NCBI GenBank assembly: GCA_030734395.1
Contig: JAUZTG010000042.1
Span: forward strand, 1,922,001-1,986,000
Origin: Sarocladium kiliense
Lineage: Eukaryota; Ascomycota; Sordariomycetes; Hypocreales; Sarocladiaceae
DNA length: 64,000 nt
Direction: 5' to 3'
Shown here: positions 45,001 through 53,865 of the stretch, piece after piece
Position numbering within the stretch: position 1 is the first letter of the stretch
Layout: every line of letters starts with the position of its first letter
Made by a program: the position numbers and the translations under genes
The notes under the pieces: generated by a model
What the model saw: the letters and a program-made list of their open reading frames with translations, nothing else
What the model was told of the DNA's origin: nothing
The model's database searches: none

Positions 45001-45456
45001 ATGCATATCGTTCTGATCAACGGCCCGAACCTCAATCTCCTTGGTCTCCGTGAGCCACAGCTCTACGGCTCAACAACCCTCGACGATGTAGTCTCACAAG
45101 CTCAGAAACAAGCCGAGTCGTTGGACATCAAATTGGAGGCATTTCAATCCAACCACGAGGGCGCTATCATTGACCGTATCCAAGCTGCTCGTGGAATTGC
45201 CGACGGCATCGTCATCAACCCAGGAGGTTTCACGCATACCAGCGTGGCCATACGCGATGCTTTGCTGGGCGTCGATATCCCATTCGTCGAAATCCATGTT
45301 TCCAATGTTCACGCGCGGGAACCATGGAGGCATCACAGTTACTTTACCGACAAAGCCGAGGCGATGATCTGTGGGATGGGCACGTTCGGGTACACTGCAG
45401 CAATCGAGTTTGCAGCAAAGCATATGAAGCTCAGAGAGAAGCCATCAAGGCTCTAA
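45001..45456 (+). CDS. qa-2: Catabolic 3-dehydroquinase (type II)
   Basis: Converts 3-dehydroquinate to 3-dehydroshikimate in the cytosol, the second step of quinate breakdown. Intronless, 151 residues, the normal size of the dodecameric type II enzyme. Signatures: IVLINGPNLNLLGLREPQLYG, containing the flexible loop with catalytic Tyr/Arg (LREPQLYG), then QSNHEGAIIDRIQ, INPGGFTHTSVAIRDAL and VEIHVSNVHAREPWRHHSY, with the catalytic His in the last blocks. It is divergent from the activator and convergent with qa-3 (177 bp apart). The ATG at 45001 starts the first beta strand, as in homologues. Confidence 0.97.
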   Translation: MHIVLINGPNLNLLGLREPQLYGSTTLDDVVSQAQKQAESLDIKLEAFQSNHEGAIIDRIQAARGIADGIVINPGGFTHTSVAIRDALLGVDIPFVEIHVSNVHAREPWRHHSYFTDKAEAMICGMGTFGYTAAIEFAAKHMKLREKPSRL

Positions 45457-45633
45457 GATATAAGTCATCAATTGATTTACTGTACATGGACCTTTTCGTT
45501 CTTTCGTAGCCGCGTGATGATGATGAGATGGCGTGATAGACACACTGAGCAGGGCCAGAACAAAATTTAAATCAGATATGCTTTGCGTTGCGCTTCATTT
45601 ATTCTATCTTCCTTTATGTGCCCAAAAATTATG

Positions 45634-46667
45634 TTACAGCTTCTGTTTCGATGATTGTGCGATCTTGTTCGCGATAGCTGCCTGGACCTTTTCAACGGGT
45701 AGCTCGTCGGAAGATTTGCCAGTCCAGTAACGATCCTGCTCGATACCTTGCCAGATCAAGGCTTCTGTGCCGAGAATAACTTGCCAACCCTTCGACTCAG
45801 CCAAAGCCCCCAACTTCGTGAACGGTGTTGGATTGTAACACATCTCCAACATCGCTCCCGTGGCCTTGTCAAGGAAGATGTTTGTGATCTCCCTTGCCAA
45901 CTTCTCCTCCGGCGTCTGAGGATCGAAATCAGGTACGCAAGCAACAATTGCTCCAGGTCCAGCAAGTTCCTTCGCTTGTTCAGCGGAGGCAACGTGAACC
46001 AGTCCCTCCCCGTAACCTCGTTTCCGACAATCCTGAATGACAGCATCGACTTCTGAGGGATCACGGTTGACGAGGTAAATGTCGGTGACCTTTAACCACT
46101 TTCGCAGAGCATAAACTGCACTGCGTGCGGCACCACCTCCACCGATAACCAGACCCGGTCGGTTGTGCACGACTCCAGGAAGGTTCTCAACATTGTGGAC
46201 AAAGGAATCCCGAATGCCGATCACGTCAGTCTGAGCACCACACAGCTTCCGCCGACCAGTGGCAGGGTCATCACGAATGTAAAGCGTGTTGCAAGCGCCG
46301 GTATCGCGGCACTCATCTGTCATCTCATCCAGGTGCGGAATAATAGCGACCTTGTTTGGCATGGTGACGGATGCGCCTAATCATGTCATGTCAGCCATAT
46401 GTCTCTGATCAAATTCGCCGAGCGTGAGGATAGTATCGTACCGTAAAAGTCTGGGTGCTGGACAAGCTGGAGGAACAGGTCCATGTCCGCTGAATCAAGG
46501 CGCACCTGGCCCCAAGAGAGGCCGAGGTGGCTGTAGATGACATCGTGGAGGTAGGGTGACCATGAGTTGGCCAGGTGCTTTCCAAACAAGTAACCGTGAC
46601 GCTCCAATCCTTCGACACCTTCCGGTGCGCGTGAGTCAAGCTGCGACGTTTGTGTGATGGTAGCCAT
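45634..46667 (-). CDS. qa-3: Quinate/shikimate dehydrogenase
   Basis: Oxidises quinate to 3-dehydroquinate (and shikimate to dehydroshikimate), first step of the pathway, NAD-linked. Exons 46442-46667 and 45634-46376 (65-bp intron) give 322 residues, as in N. crassa QA-3. The N-terminal substrate domain has LFGKHLANSWSPYLHDVIY (S-x-S binding motif) and the spliced G-ASVTMPNKVAIIPHLD with the catalytic Lys. The other catalytic residue is Asp in LCGAQTDVIGI. The nucleotide fold is LVIGGGGAARSAVYALRKW, and the C-terminal LGTEALIWQGIEQDRYWTG closes the substrate site. It is divergent from qa-4 and convergent with qa-2. Assignment to quinate use rests on the cluster as well as on sequence. Confidence 0.94.
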
Positions 46668-47392
46668 GGTGGAGAGTAGTGACGGGAGAAACAAGCCAAA
46701 AGTGGTAACAATCTTCGTGCGATATGCCGTGATAGAAAGCAGACGCTTGCAGGGAAGATGTGTATATGTATCTGCGACCGCCTACCAAACAAGCCTCGGG
46801 TTTTTGGATAAAAGATAGGATCCCTTAGCAGTGGCAATTTTCGCCTGATTGAATGTAGAGCCAGATCCAGAACGCATCTCGACCCGGTCGGGAGAACATT
46901 AAATGGGAGGGGTGCCTGGGATCAGGGACTCCCCACGCTGTAACCGTCCCACGATCCGCTGGAGATCCGCTGCAGATCCACCAACTCCACGCTGGACGCT
47001 GGGTAATCATTCATCCAGTCATTCATCCAGCTTGGCCACAGCGTAGTAACGATGGCTACCAGATGATGGCTTGGTGGTCACACATGATCTGGAACAGCGC
47101 AAACAAGACCTCCTGTAGCCGAATCCTTGCCTTAGTACTTCCTGCTTGACTGATTATCCGCTGGCGGGTTCCTGGGCATGTACGTGCCCAGGCAACCTTA
47201 TTAGAACCATGCCTCTTGTTCGGCACTCTGTACTCTGATCCATCACTTTGACTTACATAGACACTGTTCTGTTCTCTTCCATCGAACCAACCCATATACA
47301 ACGCGGCAGAGCTCTGATACCACTACCCGATCTCCCTGACCTCATCTTCATAACCGACACGTGAGCCTGAGAGCGATCGACATCCTTGCACC
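46668..47392. promoter_or_regulatory. Shared promoter of qa-3 and qa-4
   Basis: 725 bp between divergent starts. It contains a GGATAAAAG half-site at 46806-46814 and a GCTTGACTGATTATCC word at 47144-47159 (11 of 16 consensus positions, right half-site TTATCC intact). These are weaker than the sites at 42068 and 53475 but correctly placed. Confidence 0.5.
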
Positions 47393-48457
47393 ATGGCACA
47401 TCGATCGAGTATCTGCACGGTCTCCTTAGGCCGCGCCCATGCAGGACATACACTTCCTCACAAGCTAGATATGGCTCACAAATACGGGTTCGAGGGCATC
47501 GAACTATTCTACGAGGACCTTGTCGACTTCGCCAACGTTACTTTCGGTAACACTTCAGACGCAAGTCAAATCGCCGCGGCTCGCATTGTCCGGGAGCTCT
47601 GTGATGCTCGAAACTTGGCCATCATCTGCCTGCAACCTTTCATGCACTACGAAGGTCTGCTAGATCGTCAAAGACATAGCGAGCGCATCGAAGAGATGCA
47701 TCTATGGATGAAGTTGATGCACGCCTTGGGATCCGATCTCATCCTTCTGCCCAGTAGCAATCTGCCCGCTGAGCAAATGACGACGGACATGTCACTCATC
47801 GTTGACGATATGGCCGAAATCGCAGACATTGGAGCCGCTGCTGATCCTCCAGTGAGGTTTGCCTTCGAGGCTTTGTGCTGGGGTACACGAATCGATACAT
47901 GGGAAGGCTCGTGGGATGTCGTCCGGAAGGTGAACAGGAAGAACTTTGGCCTTTGCCTTGACACCTTCAACCTCACCGGCCGCATATACGCAGACCCAGC
48001 GCAATCCACGGGCCGCACGCCGAATTGTGAAGAGACCGTGCGGGCGTCACTAAGCCTGTTACTGGCTTCGGTACCGGTGGAACAAATTTTCTTGCTTCAG
48101 GTTGCAGATGCGGAACTGCTATCACAGCCTATCAGCCCGAAGCACCCCTTCTACAACCCGGAACAACCCCCAAGGATGAGCTGGTCTCGGAATGCGAGAC
48201 TCTTCTACGGGGAGTCATCGTACGGAGGTTATCTGCCTGTCTACGCTGTGCTTAAGGCGGTCATTCGCGACATTGGCTTCACTGGCTGGCTAAGCTTCGA
48301 GGTCTTCAACAGGAGGCTAGCAGACAAAGATCCTCAGGTCCCGGAAGAAATGGCAAGCCGGGCAGCTATTTCATTCGACAAAATGACGAAGGATCTGAAG
48401 CTCAATGTTGCAGCAAAGCCGCTTTCCAGTATGGAGGAGCCACGACCCATGCTTTGA
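47393..48457 (+). CDS. qa-4: 3-Dehydroshikimate dehydratase
   Basis: Converts 3-dehydroshikimate to protocatechuate, linking quinate use to the ring-cleaving beta-ketoadipate route. Intronless, 354 residues. It is a TIM-barrel enzyme of the xylose-isomerase-like/AP-endonuclease-2 superfamily. Signatures: SICTVSLGRAHAGHTLPHKLD, YGFEGIELFYEDL (metal-ligand Glu region), ICLQPFMHYEGLLDR, VRFAFEALCWGTRIDTWE, FGLCLDTFNLTGRIYADP, FLLQVADAELL, PRMSWSRNARLFYGE and GWLSFEVFNRRLADKDP. These match QA-4/QutC along the whole length. Divergent from qa-3. The C-terminus is slightly shorter than in N. crassa. No gene for protocatechuate dioxygenase is in the window. Confidence 0.96.
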   Translation: MAHRSSICTVSLGRAHAGHTLPHKLDMAHKYGFEGIELFYEDLVDFANVTFGNTSDASQIAAARIVRELCDARNLAIICLQPFMHYEGLLDRQRHSERIEEMHLWMKLMHALGSDLILLPSSNLPAEQMTTDMSLIVDDMAEIADIGAAADPPVRFAFEALCWGTRIDTWEGSWDVVRKVNRKNFGLCLDTFNLTGRIYADPAQSTGRTPNCEETVRASLSLLLASVPVEQIFLLQVADAELLSQPISPKHPFYNPEQPPRMSWSRNARLFYGESSYGGYLPVYAVLKAVIRDIGFTGWLSFEVFNRRLADKDPQVPEEMASRAAISFDKMTKDLKLNVAAKPLSSMEEPRPML

Positions 48458-48505
48458 GGGATTATGTTGTATGATACCAGTAGATTCTTGACTCCATAGC
48501 GTTCC

Positions 48506-49332
48506 TTAATATGATGCTTCACTCATAATTCTCCTCATTGTCTCATCTAAGAAGTCTGGCTGCGTCCTATCCCGGATTGTGTGCGCACTGACTTCCAATG
48601 CCTGGCCACAAGCAGAATGGTCGTTCAACAGCTGTACGACGGCCTTGACGACCTGACATACCGGTGTGAAATCATCCTTATGGAACTGTGACCAGGTAGA
48701 CTCATCGTACAACGTCGTGCGAATCGCCCCTGGAAGCACACAGTTCACTCGGATGCCTTCCGGTCTCAACACAATCGCCATAGATCGCATCAGACCCAAA
48801 ACTCCATGCTTGGATGCGCAATAGAGTGGCAGGTCGGGAGCTGCGTAAAGTGAAGACGCTAACATGAAAAGTTAGAGTTGCCAATCCTGCTGATGGGTTC
48901 TTACCTACCAGACGCTGTCATAACAATCAGCCCTCCCGGACGCTCATTGTGCCGCATGTATTGCATTGCTAGGTGACTTGTATACGCCGCGCCTTTGAAG
49001 TTAATATCTTCAACTATCATGCTAGGGGCAGATGGTGGCCATTTTGCTGGTTTGTCGTAGAAGTCTGCTCGGCCAGCGATCCCTGCGTTTGCGTATACGA
49101 AGTCAATCTGTCCATGAGACCCGAATACTTCCTCAAACGCACGTTGTTGCGCATTGTAATCTTTCACGTCCACTTGATGAAAGCTGGCCCCTTCGCCAAG
49201 TGCACTGATGGCTTGAGTGCCAGTTTCTTCGCTCACGTCAAAGATAGCTACAGACCAGCCATCGGTAACAAGTCTTTCGGCGACAGCGAACCCCATGCCT
49301 GCTGCCCCTCCTGTGATTATTGCCACCTTCAT
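48506..49332 (-). CDS. Short-chain dehydrogenase within the quinate cluster
   Basis: Classical NAD-type SDR, 258 residues from exons 48909-49332 and 48506-48858 (50-bp intron). Cofactor motif ITGGAAGMGFAVAERL (TGG-x3-G-x-G), Asp in VAIFDVSEE (NAD preference), NAG in YANAGIAG, and catalytic Tyr/Lys in LYCASKHGV. The conserved Ser lies at the splice junction: donor GTAGGT gives TAS-ASSLYAAPD, whereas the GTAAGA three bases on would break the frame. The C-terminus HSACGQALEVSAH is SDR-like. It resembles 15-hydroxyprostaglandin-dehydrogenase-type fungal SDRs. It lies inside the qa genes, divergent from the monooxygenase at 49850, so the two may act in sequence (alcohol to ketone to ester); this is inference. 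Confidence 0.87.
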
Positions 49333-49849
49333 CGCTCAAGTCGAGGATACTAGTGATCGCAGAAGTCGATGATTTGCGGTTTGGCTTTGCCAACCAACCA
49401 TCACGACGCTTGTTGGCCGTCCCTTTTGCAAGCATGGGGTGTCGCCAATCATTTCACGGTCAACCTGTACCGACCGATGTTTACGGGCATTGTTACCGTT
49501 TAGTGTGGCTTGGACCTGGTGCTCGATGATTCAGTGCAGTAGAAGCAAGCACCGGACAATGTTACCGATGCGCTCCGGAGGTGCCTCGGAGTTACCCCCA
49601 CCGCTTTACTTTGACAATTTGTGTACGGTAAATGCAGCCGTCTCCGGTATACGGTGATCTTTAGAGATTCGGTTCGCATTGTCCGTGGCCTTGCCCATCT
49701 TGGTGGAGTGGTCAGCGTATAGAAGCTGGCACTGGAGGAGATACCGCTGGCCAGCGTTGTACTATTCTTATCTGATCTAGCACCAAATCTATCTTTCCTT
49801 GGAACCATTTTCGTCTTTTCAAAAATAGGGAAGTCAACTTTCAGAAATC
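49333..49849. promoter_or_regulatory. Shared promoter of the cluster SDR and monooxygenase
   Basis: 517 bp between divergent starts. I found no 12/16 or better match to the quinate activator consensus here, only a weak GGTAAATG half-site near 49626. Regulation of this pair by the activator is therefore unsupported by sequence. Confidence 0.5.
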
Positions 49850-51916
49850 ATGTCAATAGCAATCCACTCCCCTCTTCTGCTCACGGCTGATGGCCCAGTC
49901 ATCAAGGACCACTTCCAAAAGGTGCTTGTCGAAGAGGTCGAGGATGCACCAATGGCATACACATCCAAGTCCAAAGCTGTCATAACTCGAAATGGAGAGA
50001 AAGGCTATTATCGTAACGAGGAACTTGGTGGACCAATTCATACGGAGCGTGAAATGCGAATCGTGGTGATTGGCGCCGGCGTATCAGGACTCTGTTTCGC
50101 ATATAAGTTGCAGAGGTCTTTCGAGAAGTTCTCTCTGCAACTATATGAAAAAAATCCAGACATATCAGGCACTTGGTTCGAAAATCGATACCCAGGGTTT
50201 GTCTGCCCCCTCCCAGAGGGGCTGCACGAGGTTCTGACCACTCCACAGATGCGCCTGTGATGTGCCGTCACATAATTATGTTTTCTCATGGGAGCAAAAT
50301 CCTTCATGGTCATCAGTCTACGCTGGGAGCACCGAGATCAAAGAATACTATAAGTCTTTCGCTGCGAAACACGACCTCAATCGCTACATTCGGGTAAACA
50401 GCAAAGTTACTAGTGCTCTCTGGGACGAAAATCACGGGCGCTGGGATATTGATATCTTGGACATCAAGACCGGCAGAATCTTCCAGGACCATTGTGATAT
50501 ACTTGTTAATGGATCTGGAATCCTTAACAATTGGAAATGGCCTTCGATCAGAGGACTTGAGTCATTCCAGGGTGTCTTGTTGCACAGTGCAAACTACGAC
50601 AACGCAGTTGACTTGAGCGGAAAGAGAGTCGGATTGATTGGCAACGGGTTAGTACACTAAGACCTCAAGATATTCATCATACTGAAAAAAGGCCTCGTAG
50701 CTCGTCGGGAATCCAGATACTCCCAGCTATTCAGCCTATCGCTCAGTCTGTCACCACATTCCTACGTTCGTCGACATGGGTGACCCCCCTCCAAGGCTTT
50801 GAACAGCACACATACACAGAAGAAGAGAAAGCAGAATTTGAGGCTATTCCTGACAAGCTTCTTAAATGGAGGAAGGACACCGAATCAAGTGTTAACAACA
50901 TTTACAGCATGTTCTTAAACGGAAGTCGTCTTCAAGAAAGCACAAAGAAACGAGTCGCCATGCAGATGGCAGAAAGATTGCAAACACTGGAGCTTAGAGA
51001 GCTTCTGGTTCCAAAGTGGGACTTTGGATGCCGAAGGATGACGCCGGGCATCAATTACCTCGAGACTCTGCAAGCTGATAATGTGGAAGTGGTCATTGGC
51101 GAGGTGGAGAGCATTAACTCCACCGGGTGCGTTGCGAACGGAGGCAAAGAGTACCCCGTTGATGTGCTTATTTGCGCCACGGGCTTCGATGTCTCCTTTC
51201 GACCACGATTCTCTATCAAGGGAAAAGCGAGCGAGGACCTTCAAGATCTCTGGTCTCAGGAAGCACACTCTTACTTGGGAGTTGGCGCGCCTTCGCAGCC
51301 AAACTACTTCCATTTCCTGGGCCCCAATTGTCCTATTGGCAGTGGTCCACTCGTTGGGGCTATAGGTAAGAGTCAAGTTCGGTGCAGTGCCCTATGATTG
51401 CTGCTATGATTGCTGCTATGATTGCTGACACAGATTGCAGAGGCACAAGCCGACTACATGCTACGGTGGTGTGATCGATGGCAAACGGAGAAGATACACT
51501 CTTTCACTCCAAAGCTCGATGCTATCGAAGAATTCGCATCACGGACGGACTTCTTCATGCGAGATACGATCTGGAAATCGGGCTGCCGGAGCTGGTACAA
51601 GTCTCACACCACCGATGGCCGAGTCTCTGCTCTGTGGCCTGGAAGTTCCCTCCACTACTTCGAAGCTATGAGCTGCCTCCGACCAGAGGATTTCGATGTT
51701 GAGTACAAGGGCAATCGGTTCGACTTCTTGGGGAATGGATTCTCACAGACAGAGTTGGATAACACGTGTGATTGGGCGTACTATATTCGGAATGGCGATG
51801 ATTCCCCATTCTTGAGCAAGGCGAAGCGGCGGAAGGTCTTGACGAGGAGTGGGACGCAGCACCATGATGAACCGATCACGGACGAGAATGATCCCAATTG
51901 GAAGGCCTGGTGTTGA
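49850..51916 (+). CDS. Baeyer-Villiger-type flavin monooxygenase within the quinate cluster
   Basis: FAD/NADPH monooxygenase, 628 residues from exons 49850-50196, 50249-50647, 50701-51365 and 51441-51916. An N-terminal extension of about 70 residues precedes the FAD fold IVVIGAGVSGLCFAY. The splice then gives NRYPG-CACDVPSHNYVFSWEQNPSW. The fingerprint-like SFQGVLLHSANYD (F-x-G-x3-H-x3-Y) follows, then the NADPH fold VGLIGNG-SSGIQILPAIQP, WDFGCRRMTPG and DVLICATGFDVSFRPRFSIKG. The C-terminus keeps CRSWYKSHTTDGRVSALWPGSSLHYFEA. The last intron is enlarged by a threefold 12-bp repeat. The gene is intact. It is not part of the classical qa/qut cluster; substrate unknown. A role on an alicyclic ketone linked to quinate metabolism is speculation. 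Confidence 0.9.
51392..51427. repeat. 12-bp tandem repeat, three copies, in an intron
   Basis: Three perfect copies of CTATGATTGCTG lie inside the 75-bp third intron of the monooxygenase gene. Without two copies the intron would be 51 bp, the size of its siblings (52 and 53 bp), so a recent local expansion is likely. Confidence 0.9.
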
Positions 51917-51974
51917 TCCGGGCACTCGTGCCAGGTTGTATTGCCCTGTAGAATCTGGCCTCTCTAAAAGTAGT

Positions 51975-53254
51975 CTAAGCCCCTGGTCTCTTATAGTCCA
52001 GCTCTCGAACCCGTTTCCACACTTCTCTGACGACTCGCTCTTGCGCTTGTCTTCCGGTTTCTTCCTCCGATCCTCCAGCTGGTCTGCACAATGTTAGTAA
52101 CGAAATTGAACAAGAAGTTGCATCTTCACCTACCTGATTGCAAGGTAGAGTCTTCCACCAACTTTAGCTTCGGGGATCTCTGCGGTCTCGAAGTTCTCTG
52201 GCGGATTGGCTGTCGTAATCAGACCCCCAGCTTCATGGAGCATGGCGATGCCAGCGGCGACGTCCCTGCTCTTTGTTAACTATGTTCCCTACGCACCGAA
52301 ATAAAGGGCGTACCATTCCCAACAGCCACCTTCCCACCAGATGTCAAATGAGCCCATTGCCGTATATGCAAGATCTAGGGTGGCGCTTCCAAGGCTCCTC
52401 ACGCCATGAACCATGCCGCCGAGGCCGCCACGGCCCTTCCTCTCGCAAGCCATGTTCATAAAGGAGTCCACCTTGCGCATCATGTTGCCATCGGGGATAT
52501 CCCTTCTGTCCTTTCCCCATTCGCACGAGAAGACACAGCCACTGGGCGCATTCTCAGGCAAGGGTTGATCTCGGAGGAGGGGCAACCTTTGTGTTCCGTT
52601 CAACCACGCGCCTTTGCCACGGCATGATGTAAAAAGTTGGCTGAGGAACGGTGCGTTGATGACTCCGATGACAGGGACACCATTGACGGCAAAGGCGATA
52701 GAAACACAGAACATGGGAAAGAGGTGAGTGTAGTTAACAGTGCCATCAAGAGGGTCGATGATCTAGAGATGATTGTTGGTAAGAGCCTCATACAGTTCCA
52801 ATTCGGATGGAGATAGCCAGAAGGCAAGGTCTTCTTACCCATGTCGGCTGGTCGTCCACGAGATAGTCTCGTGAGGCTCCTGCAGAGTAACTCTCCTCTC
52901 CAACAAACCTTTGCGTATGTCTTAGTTGCAATTCGCGCTATCAATGCAGAGGGGGTACTTACTTGTGCGACGGAAACTTGGCTTGGATAGTCTTGTGGAT
53001 GAAAGCCTCGACCTCTGCCGATAACCCTGTTAGACAGCCCAGGACAAGTCTTGTCGAACCCACTTACCATTATCAGTGGATGTGACGATATCTACAGCAT
53101 TGTCCTTCTCGACATATGAGACTTTGGTTGACGGGCCACCTTGGTTCTCAAACCTCTTCCGCGCAGCGGCCATAAGCATATCTCCCGCGTCCTTCCCCAA
53201 TTGAACTGCGAAGGAGTACACCTCGCTGAGCTGGTCGTCGCTAAGGTCCAGCAT
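51975..53254 (-). CDS. qa-x: Inositol-monophosphatase-like protein of the quinate cluster
   Basis: Member of the metal-dependent FIG superfamily, matching QA-X/QutG; its exact role in quinate use is unknown to me. Six exons (53068-53254, 52963-53014, 52839-52908, 52314-52762, 52134-52265, 51975-52083) give 332 residues. Key motifs: VTSTDN-EVEAFIH, VGEESY (metal ligand Glu), TW-IIDPLDGTVNYTHLFP (DPLDGT), and GGCWEW-DVAAGIAMLHEAGG (the WD-x-AAG element, here EW-DVAAG). All metal-ligand motifs are present, so catalysis is plausible. The frame also extends upstream to an ATG at 53329; I prefer 53254. It is convergent with the monooxygenase (58 bp) and divergent from the repressor gene. Confidence 0.93.
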
Positions 53255-53865
53255 CTTGTCGTGGTGCTCTGGGGATCTGTGTGCTGGAATCGCGTACGAC
53301 AGGGGCTTCAGTTTCGAATATCCGGCCACAGTAACATGCAGATGCTGAGTGACGGCTTGCGCCTCAACCTCAAGCTATGGCACGTAATAACGAGCCTATT
53401 CTTCCGCTGCTAACCGTTTCCGCAGATAGCTGGATGGCGGAACGAGTTGTCCATCCTGGCACCCCGCCTGGGGAGGGTAAGACTTTATCCGCCCATGTCA
53501 CTCCGCAAAATTGGCATCGGCGCTAAGGGAGGGATGGTGCTCTGTGCCACGGCTGGTGGTTCCATCCTCTTTCTCCCACCCATTCGTGTTGCAACCGGCA
53601 GAACACCTCGGACATTGGTCTTGACCTGAGTCGCAAGCTTCAGCTCGTCTGGCGGGCCTTCGATCCAGCTGCATCTGATCAAACGGAAAATCTAGTCGGA
53701 ACAACGCCTCCCGTTCGACCCCAAGCAGCGCATTCAACCCGACTACTCCCAGGAACGACACGTTGCCCTTGCACCGCGAACCGACGTCAGAGAGGCACAG
53801 GTGGCGCAAAGGGTCTTGAAATGTGAGAATGAGCGGCAGGGGACGCAGAAAAAAGTTACATCGCG
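53255..53865. promoter_or_regulatory. Shared promoter of qa-x and qa-1S
   Basis: 611 bp between divergent starts, holding the best activator-like site of the window (53475-53490). This suggests the repressor gene is itself under the activator, as in the known qa feedback loop. Confidence 0.6.
53475..53490. promoter_or_regulatory. Candidate QA-1F/QUTA operator between qa-x and qa-1S
   Basis: GGGTAAGACTTTATCC matches 14 of 16 positions of GGRTAARYRYTTATCC, with both half-sites (GGGTAA, TTATCC) perfect; only the two central bases differ. It is placed where both qa-x and qa-1S could be controlled. Confidence 0.6.
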
